Origin: Betaproteobacteria bacterium
GTDB taxonomy: Bacteria > Pseudomonadota > Gammaproteobacteria > Burkholderiales > Burkholderiaceae_C
Length of the DNA: 5,039 nucleotides
NCBI GenBank assembly: GCA_009922295.1
Contig: RFWA01000210.1
Span: forward strand, 1-5,039
Direction: 5' to 3'
This document shows positions 1-5,039 of this stretch, piece by piece. Under the pieces are notes generated by a model. That model was given only the letters and a program-made list of their open reading frames with translations, did no database searches and had not been told where the DNA came from. Position numbers and translations under genes: made by a program. Positions within the stretch are counted from its first letter, which is position 1. Each line of letters starts with the position of its first letter.

Positions 1-232
1 GTTGCCGGTGCCAGACGTCGGCCACATGCAAAAAGGCCGCGCGCTCCAACCCAATGTCGATGAAGGCCGACTGCATCCCTGGCAGCACCCGCGCTACCTT
101 GCCCAGGTAGACATTGCCGACCAAGCCGCGCTCAAGTGTGCGTTCCACGTGCAGCTCCTGCAGCACGCCGTTTTCCACAATGGCAACCCGCGTCTCCTGC
201 GGCGCCCAATTGATCAGTATGTCTTCTTGCAT
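1..232 (-). CDS. rng: Ribonuclease G, N-terminal part (runs off the left edge)
   Basis: RNase G is an endoribonuclease of the RNase E/G family. It trims the 5' end of 16S rRNA and takes part in mRNA decay. Only the first 77 codons are present. The protein starts MQEDILINWAPQETRVAIVE and continues with VGNVYLGKVARVLPGMQSAFIDIGL (split here as VGNVYLGKV at 38-46 and ARVLPGMQSAFIDIGL at 47-62), then ERAAFLHVADVW. These match the family's N-terminal region leading into the S1 RNA-binding domain. The ATG at 232 lies 5 bases after the maf stop, with AAGG at 246-243 as a plausible ribosome binding site about 10 bases upstream. The catalytic Asp residues and zinc-link Cys residues lie beyond the window. 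The short N-terminus with an immediate ETRVA motif favours RNase G over the much longer RNase E. The maf-rng neighbourhood, known from E. coli (yhdE-cafA), supports this. Confidence 0.93.
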   Translation of the reverse strand, partial: MQEDILINWAPQETRVAIVENGVLQELHVERTLERGLVGNVYLGKVARVLPGMQSAFIDIGLERAAFLHVADVWHRQ

Positions 233-237
233 GGTGC

Positions 238-867
238 CTAAGCCTTGACCCGAACCTGAAACCGGCGCAACAGCTGCGCGGTCTCGTAAAGGGGCAGGCC
301 CATGATGCCAGAGTAACTGCCCGAGATATGGGCAATGAAGGCCGCCGCCCTGCCCTGCACGCCGTAGGCGCCAGCCTTACCCATCGGCTCACCCGTGCCG
401 ACATAGGCTTCGATCTCGTCCGCACCCAGCGGGGCGAAGCGCACCTGCGACCGGCTCAGCACCTGCTCGTGCCGCGTCCCCAGGCCCACCGCCACTGCGG
501 TCAAAACACGGTGGTTACGGCCAGCCATCTGAGCCAGCATAGCGGCGGCATCAGCCGGGTCCGCCGGCTTGCCGAATATCGCGCGGCCCATGGCGACCGT
601 GGTGTCTGAACACAACACAGGTGCAGCCGCCAGGCCACGCCGGTGCAAGCGCTGTAGCGCGGCATCCAGCTTGAGTTGGGCAACACGCTGCACATAGGCG
701 GCTGGCGCTTCGTTGGGCAACACCTGTTCGAGCGCCTCGGCGTCTTCATCAGCGTCAGGCAGCAGCAGTTGGTAGGTCACGCCCAGTTGCTCCAGCAATT
801 GGCGCCGGCGCGGGCTTTGCGAGGCCAGGTAAATAAAACTATTCACGGTGGTAGGGGTGGTTGGCAT
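238..867 (-). CDS. maf: Maf family nucleoside triphosphate pyrophosphatase (YhdE-like)
   Basis: Maf proteins hydrolyse nucleoside triphosphates to the monophosphate and pyrophosphate. They act on dTTP/UTP (YhdE type) or on modified nucleotides (YceF type), and were first described as septum formation inhibitors. The protein has 209 residues from the ATG at 867. The family signatures are visible in order: ASQSPRRRQLLEQLG (15-29), the catalytic-acid region LCSDTTVAMG (85-94) followed by FGKPAD, HRVLTAVAV (119-127), and GEPMGKAGAYGVQG (159-172) with FIAHISGSYSGIMGLPLYET (177-196). The KAGAYGVQG and ISGSYS block resembles the YhdE type, but substrate specificity is inferred. The start is uncertain. 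ATG 867 overlaps rlmH by 29 bases; GTG 846 would overlap it by only 8 bases, leave 202 residues and begin right before the conserved FIYLASQSPRR. Neither has a clear ribosome binding site, so coupling to rlmH translation is likely. rng follows 5 bases later. Confidence 0.95.
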   Translation of the reverse strand: MPTTPTTVNSFIYLASQSPRRRQLLEQLGVTYQLLLPDADEDAEALEQVLPNEAPAAYVQRVAQLKLDAALQRLHRRGLAAAPVLCSDTTVAMGRAIFGKPADPADAAAMLAQMAGRNHRVLTAVAVGLGTRHEQVLSRSQVRFAPLGADEIEAYVGTGEPMGKAGAYGVQGRAAAFIAHISGSYSGIMGLPLYETAQLLRRFQVRVKA

Positions 868-1306
868 TGATGGACCAGGCACGGTAGAGCTGCTCAATCA
901 GCAAAACGCGCACGAAGGCGTGGGGCAGGGTCAGGTCAGACAGGCGGATGCGCTCGTGGGCCGCCTGCCGAAATGCGGGCTCCAGCCCATCTGGGCCGCC
1001 GATCACCAGCGCCACATCGTCGGCCTCCAACTGCCAGTGACGCAGCTTGTCGGCCAGGACGACCGTGGTCATCGCGGTCCCCCGTTCGTCCAGCGCCACC
1101 ACCCGACAGCCTTTGGGCAGCGCAGCTTCAATGCGGATGCGCTCGGCAGCCAGCAGTGTGTCCAGGCTGCGGGAGCCGCGGGGCTCGGTCTTGACGGCCT
1201 TGAGCTCTACCTTAAGTTCTGGTGGGAACCGTTTAACGTAGTCAGCCCAAGCGCTCTGCGCCCAGTCTGGCACCCGCTGACCCACGGCAACAATCAGCAG
1301 CCGCAC
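839..1306 (-). CDS. rlmH: 23S rRNA (pseudouridine-1915-N3) methyltransferase RlmH
   Basis: RlmH methylates N3 of pseudouridine 1915 in helix 69 of 23S rRNA on the assembled 70S ribosome, using S-adenosylmethionine. It is a small SPOUT-class homodimer. The protein has 155 residues, the same length as the E. coli enzyme. Its start, MRLLIVAVGQRVPDWAQ, has the family's VAVG and PDW elements. The cofactor-binding loop is VIGGPDGLEPA (101-111). The trefoil-knot region reads LSDLTLPHAFVRVLLIEQLY (122-141) followed by RAWSINANHPYHRE, the highly conserved C-terminus. The start is GTG at 1306, which gives exactly the family length; no ATG fits nearby. There is no good ribosome binding site, and the gene begins 10 bases after the rsfS stop, so it is probably translated by reinitiation. 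The rsfS-rlmH order matches ybeB-ybeA of E. coli. Confidence 0.97.
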   Translation of the reverse strand: MRLLIVAVGQRVPDWAQSAWADYVKRFPPELKVELKAVKTEPRGSRSLDTLLAAERIRIEAALPKGCRVVALDERGTAMTTVVLADKLRHWQLEADDVALVIGGPDGLEPAFRQAAHERIRLSDLTLPHAFVRVLLIEQLYRAWSINANHPYHRE

Positions 1307-1316
1307 GCGTCAAGCG

Positions 1317-2081
1317 TCACGCTTTGCGCGTGGCGGTCTTTCTGGCGACCGGCTTCACGGCGGTCTTGGCCGCTGCCTGACGCACGGGCGCCCTTTTGGC
1401 GGGGGCCTTCTTGGCAGCCGCCTTTTGAGCAGGTGCTTTTTTTGCCGGCACCTTCTTGGCAGGCGCGTTCACCACCACCGTTTTAGCCACTGGCTTCGGT
1501 GCCGCCGTCTTCGCAAGCGATTTGGCTGCGGCATTGCTGCTTGAGCGTTTGGCCACGCCCTGGGCCGCAACCAGGTTCTTCTTGACCTGAGCCTTCGACG
1601 GAAAGGCTTCCTGAACACCTTTTTTCGCGGCATTCGAACGCTTCAGACTGCCAGCAGGCTTGGCCGCTTCTTCCTTTTTCGGTGCGGACTCCGCCTTGAC
1701 CAATGGCTTGGCCGCGCCAAACTTCAACCGCACGGCCTTTTCTCCCCAGAGCTCCTCCAGGTTGTAGTACTGGCGAATAATGGGCTGCATCACATGCACC
1801 ACCGCTTGACCGCAGTCAACAATGATCCACTCGCCGTTGGCCTGACCTTCCAGCCGTGGTTTGGGAAAGCCAGCTTCGCGCACTGCGTCGGAAACACTGG
1901 CGGCCAATGCCTTGGTCTGCCGGTTGGAGGTGCCCGACGCCACAATCACCCGCTCAAACAGCGCGGACAAGTGCTCAGTGTCAAACACCTTGATGTCCTG
2001 GGCTTTCACATCTTCCAGGCCGTCTACGATGACGCGCTGGAGTTTCTGAATATCTTTTTTAGCAGGGGTGGCAGTAGTCAT
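1317..2081 (-). CDS. rsfS: Ribosomal silencing factor RsfS with long basic C-terminal tail
   Basis: RsfS (YbeB/Iojap, DUF143) binds ribosomal protein L14 on the 50S subunit and blocks 30S joining, lowering translation in poor conditions. The core spans about residues 10-120: KLQRVIVDGLEDVKAQDI, then VIVASGTSNRQTKALA (45-60), GEWIIVDCGQAVVHVMQP (83-100) and RQYYNLEELWG (103-113). These match the family. At 254 residues the protein is about twice the usual 105-130. Residues about 122-254 form a low-complexity tail rich in Lys, Ala and Pro, with no recognisable fold and histone-H1-like AKKAPAKK repeats near the end. I believe shorter or similar tails occur in related Comamonadaceae, but cannot verify this here. 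The start is the ATG at 2081, which shares one base with the nadD stop (TGATG), a typical translational coupling. A TTG one codon upstream is less likely. No strong ribosome binding site is seen. Confidence 0.95.
   Translation of the reverse strand: MTTATPAKKDIQKLQRVIVDGLEDVKAQDIKVFDTEHLSALFERVIVASGTSNRQTKALAASVSDAVREAGFPKPRLEGQANGEWIIVDCGQAVVHVMQPIIRQYYNLEELWGEKAVRLKFGAAKPLVKAESAPKKEEAAKPAGSLKRSNAAKKGVQEAFPSKAQVKKNLVAAQGVAKRSSSNAAAKSLAKTAAPKPVAKTVVVNAPAKKVPAKKAPAQKAAAKKAPAKRAPVRQAAAKTAVKPVARKTATRKA
1359..1463 (-). repeat. Pentapeptide-repeat coding stretch in the RsfS tail
   Basis: Seven consecutive five-residue units at RsfS residues 207-241 read PAKKV, PAKKA, PAQKA, AAKKA, PAKRA, PVRQA and AAKTA. 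They give a regular [P/A]-A-[K/Q]-[K/R]-A pattern with no acidic residue. The DNA units are diverged rather than identical, apart from two near-copies of GCCAAGAAGG, so this is a protein-level repeat and not a recent tandem duplication. Such sequences are typical of flexible nucleic-acid-binding tails like bacterial H1-like proteins; that function is inferred for this gene. Confidence 0.85.
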
Positions 2082-2686
2082 CAATGGGTCTGGTAAAGGT
2101 GATGGTGTTCAATATAACGCGCCACAGGTTCAAAAACCAGCGGATCGACGTTTTGGTGTGTGCCCACAAGGGCGCGAATTTCTGTGGCGCTCACGGCCAT
2201 CGGCGCCACGGGCAGGCGCAAAAAGCGCTCATCTAATGGCTTACCCGACTCAAAAAGGTCGCCAAACCGCGTCGGATCTTCACGTTCAGCTACACATATT
2301 GTAGCGAACTGCGGAATCTGCTGCCCATCCCGCCACTGGTTCAAAGCACGGGCTTGGTCTTCTCCCATCAAAAGAAACAGCTGTGCATCAGGCCACCGGT
2401 CCTTCAAAGTGCGCAAGGTATCGATGGTGTAGCTGGGGCCCACGCGCTCGATCTCCAGCGAATCGACCTGCACCTGCGGCAGGTCCCCGAAACACAGTCT
2501 TGCCATGGCCAGCCGATGGTGCGCCGCGGTCAAAGGACGCGCCTTGTGCCAGGCCTGGCCGGTCGGAATGACCAGCAGGCGATCCAAGCTCAAGTGCTGC
2601 AGCGCGGCTGATACCAAGGCGCGGTGAGCGACATGAGGCGGGTCAAAAGCACCGCCAAAGATGCCGATTCGGGTGGGGCAGTTCAA
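2081..2686 (-). CDS. nadD: Nicotinate-nucleotide adenylyltransferase NadD
   Basis: NadD joins nicotinate mononucleotide and ATP to give deamido-NAD and pyrophosphate, a step shared by de novo and salvage NAD synthesis and usually essential. From TTG at 2686 the protein has 201 residues, within the family range. Motifs are the nucleotidyltransferase signature RIGIFGGAFDPPHVAH (6-21), VIPTGQAWHKA (39-49), GPSYTIDTL (83-91), LFLLMGEDQ (103-111) and VSATEIR (165-171), the position of the usual (I/V)SSTxIR motif with one S-to-A change. No ATG lies between the hemF stop and the first motif. TTG 2686 is the best supported start; CTG 2698 sits better behind the GGGGCAGG at 2712-2705 but is a rare start codon. 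A longer open frame continues upstream inside hemF but is not needed by homology. The stop codon overlaps the rsfS ATG by one base, and rsfS is a common nadD neighbour. Confidence 0.95.
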   Translation of the reverse strand: MNCPTRIGIFGGAFDPPHVAHRALVSAALQHLSLDRLLVIPTGQAWHKARPLTAAHHRLAMARLCFGDLPQVQVDSLEIERVGPSYTIDTLRTLKDRWPDAQLFLLMGEDQARALNQWRDGQQIPQFATICVAEREDPTRFGDLFESGKPLDERFLRLPVAPMAVSATEIRALVGTHQNVDPLVFEPVARYIEHHHLYQTH

Positions 2687-2695
2687 GTCAACGGT

Positions 2696-2719
2696 CAGGC
2701 CTGGCCTGCCCCTCAGGCC
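2696..2719 (-). promoter_or_regulatory. Alternating inverted repeats at the hemF stop / nadD leader
   Basis: On the minus strand the order is GGCCTG (2719-2714), AGGGG (2713-2709), CAGGCC (2708-2703), one A, then GGCCTG (2701-2696). The middle arm is complementary to both outer arms. It can form a 6-bp hairpin with the first, placing the purine-rich AGGGG in the loop, or pair with the last through a shorter CAGG/CCTG stem. The hemF stop codon and the only Shine-Dalgarno-like sequence before nadD lie here. The pairing is visible; a role in setting nadD translation is only inference, and in GC-rich DNA short arms like these can arise by chance. Confidence 0.35.
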
Positions 2720-3596
2720 CAGTCCCGTGGCACCAAAAACCGGCTGTAGAGTGCGGCCTCCGGCGAGCCTGGCTCGGGAACTTGCTGGTAGGACCAACTG
2801 GCCAGCGGCGGCATTGACAGAAGGATGGACTCGGTACGCCCACCCGACTGCAGGCCAAAATGCGTGCCACGGTCCCACACCAGGTTGAACTCGACGTAGC
2901 GTCCCCGCCGGTACAGCTGAAAGGCGCGCTCGCGCTCACCGTACACGGTGTCCTGGCGCCGCTGCACGATGGGCACGTACGCCGGCAACAGACCATTGCC
3001 CACCGCTTGCATCATGGCCAGACTGCGCTCAAAGCCCAGCTCGGAAAAATCATCAAAAAATACACCGCCCACGCCGCGCTGCTCAGCGCGGTGCTTGAGC
3101 ACAAAATACTCGTCGCACCAGGTTTTGAAGCGCGGGTATTTGTCGTCACCGAATGGCGCCAGCGCCGCCTTGCAGGTGGCGTGAAAGTGTTGGGCATCTT
3201 CGTCGAAGCCGTAATAGGGCGTGAGGTCCATGCCGCCACCAAACCAGCACACGGTCTTGCCGTTAGCGCCTTGTGCGGCCAGCATGCGCACATTCATGTG
3301 CACGGTGGGCACATAGGGGTTGCGCGGATGAAACACCAGTGAGACGCCCATCGCTTCAAAGGGGGCGCCGCTCAGCTCCGGGCGGTGCTGGGTGGCAGAT
3401 GGCGGCAACCTGGGCCCGCGCACGTGGGAAAAACCGCAGCCAGCCCGCTCAAATACTGGGCCGCCCTCTGCCAGGCGTCAACGACAAAGGCGCCGCCGTC
3501 AATTGCGGTCACAGCGGCGGTGATGCGGGCTTGAAGGCCCAACAGATATTCGCGCACTACCTCGACATCGGGCTGATCCAAACTTGGCATGGTCAT
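2713..3596 (-). pseudogene. hemF: Oxygen-dependent coproporphyrinogen III oxidase, disrupted by a frameshifting internal deletion
   Basis: HemF oxidatively decarboxylates coproporphyrinogen III to protoporphyrinogen IX in haem synthesis, using oxygen. The N-terminal piece starts at ATG 3596 (or ATG 3590, six bases after a GAG): MTMPSLDQPDVEVVREYLLG, continuing to FVVDAWQR near 3465. Homology then moves to the -1 frame at 3468, reading EGGPVFERAGCGFSHVRGPR and onward through NPYVPTVHMNVRML, WFGGGMDLTPYYGFDEDAQHF, WCDEYFVLKHRAEQRGVGG, YGERERAFQLYRRGRYVEFN and LVWDRGTHFGLQSGGRTESI to RDWA and TGA 2715-2713. The first frame stops at 3374-3372. Intact homologues carry about 13 residues, including a glycine-rich segment, between WQR and GGxVFE; they are missing. 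The span is 884 bases, so a loss of about 40 bases restores a protein near 307 residues. The rest looks unspoiled, so the lesion is recent or a sequencing/assembly error. A GTG at 3423 opens a 236-residue frame that keeps the catalytic half but has no ribosome binding site. Confidence 0.87.
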
Positions 3597-3617
3597 CTCA
3601 CTAGAGTTTAGGTTCGT

Positions 3618-3640
3618 GGCCGGTCGCTGGTCAACCGGCC
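3618..3640 (-). promoter_or_regulatory. Strong RNA hairpin across the purD stop codon
   Basis: On the minus strand GGCCGGTTG (3640-3632) pairs with CGACCGGCC (3626-3618), giving nine base pairs including one G-U, closed by the loop ACCAG. The purD stop TGA (3633-3631) spans the inner stem and the first loop base. The downstream 21 bases to the hemF start contain no T run, so it is not a classical intrinsic terminator. It may protect the upstream message from 3' decay or slow polymerase at the purD-hemF boundary; both are inferences. Confidence 0.5.
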
Positions 3641-4941
3641 GCGGCTGAACTGGCCTTGAGCGCACGGTGGCCGATGTCTGTGCGGTATTGCATGCCGTCG
3701 ATCTGCAGGCCCTGAACGAGTTCGTAGGCGCGCTGCTGGGCTTGGCGCAAGTTGTCAGCCAAGGTCGTCACGCACAAAATACGGCCACCACTGCTGACCA
3801 GCTGACCATCGCGCAGCGACGTGCCGGCGTGGAAGACCACGGCGTCCGTCGCTGGTATCGCTAGGCCCCCGATAGCGTCGCCCTGGCGCGGCTGCTGCGG
3901 GTAGCCTTGCGCCGCAATCACAACACCCAGCGCTGTGCGCCGATCCCACTGCAGCTCGACCTGGTCGAGCCGGCCATGCGGCCCCGGCTCGGTGGCCGCC
4001 AGCAACACCTCCAGCAGGTCAGACTTGAGTCGCATCAAAATTGGTTGCGTCTCTGGGTCGCCGAGGCGGCAATTGAACTCCAGCGCCCTGGGCTGGCCAG
4101 TGGCGTCGATCATCAGCCCGGCATACAAAAATCCGGTGTAAGGAATCCCGTCTTTTTCCATGCCACGGATGGTGGGCAGGATGATTTCGCGCATGGCGCG
4201 CGCATGCACATCCGGCGTGACCACCGGCGCCGGTGAATAAGCGCCCATGCCGCCGGTGTTGGGGCCCATATCGCCATCTTGGAGCCGTTTGTGGTCTTGG
4301 CTGGTCGCCAGCGGCAGTACGTTTTTACCGTCGCACAAGACAATGAAACTGGCCTCCTCGCCCTGCAGAAACTCCTCAATCACCACCCTGGCACCGCCAG
4401 CGTTATGGGTCACACCCAGGCGGTTGCCTTCCAGCATGTAATCAACCGCCTCATGAGCCTGTGCCAGCGTCTCGGCCACAACCACGCCCTTGCCGGCTGC
4501 CAGGCCGTCGGCCTTGACCACGATGGGCACGCCCTTCTGCGCGATATAGGCATGGGCCGCCACCGGGTCGGAAAAGGTCTCATAGGCGGCGGTCGGGATA
4601 CCGTGGCGCTGCATGAAGGCCTTGGAAAAGGCCTTGGAGCTCTCCAATTGCGCGGCCGCCCGGGTCGGGCCGAAGATGCGCAGACCGTGGAGCCTAAACT
4701 CGTCCACCACCCCGGCCGCCAGCGGGCCCTCGGGGCCGACCACGGTCAAGCCAATCTTTTTGTCAATCGCCCAGGCGCGCAAGGCCTGAATATCGGTGAT
4801 AGGCACGTTTTGCAGGTCCGGGTCGAGCGCCGTGCCGCCATTGCCAGGCGCCACATAGACTTTTTGCACCCGGGTCGATTGGGCCAGCTTCCAGGCCAGC
4901 GCATGTTCACGGCCGCCGCCGCCAATCACCAGAACATTCAT
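3631..4941 (-). CDS. purD: Phosphoribosylamine-glycine ligase PurD (GAR synthetase)
   Basis: PurD makes glycinamide ribonucleotide from phosphoribosylamine, glycine and ATP, the second step of de novo purine synthesis. It is a cytosolic ATP-grasp enzyme. The protein has 436 residues, close to the 429 of E. coli. The N-domain shows MNVLVIGGGGREHALAWKL (1-19), APGNGGTALDPD (31-42), VVGPEGPLAAGVVD (67-80) and FGPT (90-93). The ATP-grasp domain shows ESSKAFSKAFM (100-110), VVKADGLAAGKGVVVA (141-156) and IEEFLQGEEASF (188-199). The family signature and substrate/metal region are DHKRLQDGDMGPNTGGMGAY (216-235), FLYAGLMID (271-279) and EFNCRLGDPETQ (288-299). The C-domain includes RRTALGVVIAAQGYP and ends RALKASSAAAG. 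The ATG at 4941 overlaps the yebC stop (ATGA), so the two are probably translationally coupled. hemF begins 34 bases after the stop. Confidence 0.98.
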   Translation of the reverse strand: MNVLVIGGGGREHALAWKLAQSTRVQKVYVAPGNGGTALDPDLQNVPITDIQALRAWAIDKKIGLTVVGPEGPLAAGVVDEFRLHGLRIFGPTRAAAQLESSKAFSKAFMQRHGIPTAAYETFSDPVAAHAYIAQKGVPIVVKADGLAAGKGVVVAETLAQAHEAVDYMLEGNRLGVTHNAGGARVVIEEFLQGEEASFIVLCDGKNVLPLATSQDHKRLQDGDMGPNTGGMGAYSPAPVVTPDVHARAMREIILPTIRGMEKDGIPYTGFLYAGLMIDATGQPRALEFNCRLGDPETQPILMRLKSDLLEVLLAATEPGPHGRLDQVELQWDRRTALGVVIAAQGYPQQPRQGDAIGGLAIPATDAVVFHAGTSLRDGQLVSSGGRILCVTTLADNLRQAQQRAYELVQGLQIDGMQYRTDIGHRALKASSAAAG

Positions 4942-5039
4942 TCGGACACGCCATCGAGCTGGGCATTGTGATAGACGTCCTGGACGTCATCAAGGTCTTC
5001 GATGATGTCCAGCAATTTCTGCATACGCAGCGCCTCATC
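4938..5039 (-). CDS. yebC: YebC/PmpR family protein, C-terminal end (runs off the right edge)
   Basis: Only the last 33 codons and the TGA stop are present. The residues read DEALRMQKLLDIIEDLDDVQ followed by DVYHNAQLDGVSE. This matches the C-terminal end of YebC/TACO1-type proteins, whose signature is a Leu-rich helix, then EDxDDVQxVYHN. Members have been described as DNA-binding transcriptional regulators (PmpR) and, more recently, as factors that relieve ribosome stalling; the fragment cannot tell which applies. The frame is open to the edge at 5039. Its stop overlaps the purD start by four bases (ATGA), placing it in the same transcript. I am confident of the family, less so of the symbol, because genomes may carry paralogues. 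Confidence 0.88.
   Translation of the reverse strand, partial: DEALRMQKLLDIIEDLDDVQDVYHNAQLDGVSE

Noticed and set aside
1359..1463. DNA tandem repeat or recently expanded minisatellite in rsfS
   Set aside because: Units are similar at protein level but diverged in DNA, so there is no sign of recent expansion.
848..1486. 212-codon open frame on the plus strand opposite rlmH and the rsfS tail
   Set aside because: Shadow of the well-supported rlmH and the Lys/Ala-rich tail; no recognisable domain and no ribosome binding site.
2687..2878. Longer nadD reading frame starting inside hemF at 2878
   Set aside because: The extra 64 residues are the out-of-frame translation of conserved hemF sequence, and NadD homology begins only a few residues after the TTG at 2686.
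3429..3470. Programmed -1 frameshift rescuing hemF
   Set aside because: The direction of the shift would be right and there is a T5 run at 3433-3429, but no codon-phased slippery heptamer is present. A shift could not restore the roughly 13 missing conserved residues.
3597..3630. Possible promoter or intrinsic terminator between purD and hemF
   Set aside because: The 34-base gap has no convincing -35/-10 pair and the hairpin at its edge has no following T run; it is listed only as a hairpin.
4279..4971. 230-codon open frame on the plus strand opposite purD
   Set aside because: It lies entirely over conserved purD and yebC coding sequence, its protein resembles no family I know, and long antisense frames are common in GC-rich genes.

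Overview
The window looks like a piece of chromosome from a betaproteobacterium, most likely Burkholderiales and probably Comamonadaceae (Rhodoferax/Polaromonas-like). This placement is inferred from GC-rich codon use, the style of the protein sequences and the gene order. It rests on recognition of the proteins, not on a database search. Every supported gene is on the minus strand. The genes are packed with overlaps or gaps of at most 34 bases, and I see no convincing promoter or intrinsic terminator between them. This fits one long housekeeping transcript entering from the right edge (5039) and leaving at the left edge (1).

In the order of transcription, right to left: the last 33 codons of a YebC/PmpR-family regulator (4938-5039); purD, phosphoribosylamine-glycine ligase (3631-4941), overlapping yebC by 4 bases; hemF, oxygen-dependent coproporphyrinogen III oxidase (2713-3596), which is broken as given; nadD, nicotinate-nucleotide adenylyltransferase (2081-2686, TTG start); rsfS, ribosomal silencing factor with a long lysine/alanine/proline-rich tail (1317-2081); rlmH, 23S rRNA pseudouridine-1915 methyltransferase (839-1306, GTG start); maf, a nucleotide pyrophosphatase (238-867); and the first 77 codons of rng, ribonuclease G (1-232).

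The genes serve basic metabolism (purine, haem and NAD synthesis) and ribosome or RNA upkeep (RsfS, RlmH, RNase G), with Maf as a nucleotide-pool enzyme. The rsfS-rlmH pair and the maf-rng pair are each known as neighbours in other proteobacteria; here they are joined in one run. There are no tRNAs, rRNAs, mobile elements or CRISPR arrays, and no stretch over 300 bases lacks a gene.

The most notable observation is in hemF. Both halves of the protein are well preserved but lie in different reading frames. They are separated by an apparent deletion of about 40 bases that removes a conserved glycine-rich segment. Other points are the unusual RsfS tail, a strong hairpin straddling the purD stop codon, and a set of alternating inverted repeats at the hemF-nadD junction. 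I did not find evidence of a new defence or mobile system; apart from the hemF lesion this is an ordinary housekeeping region.
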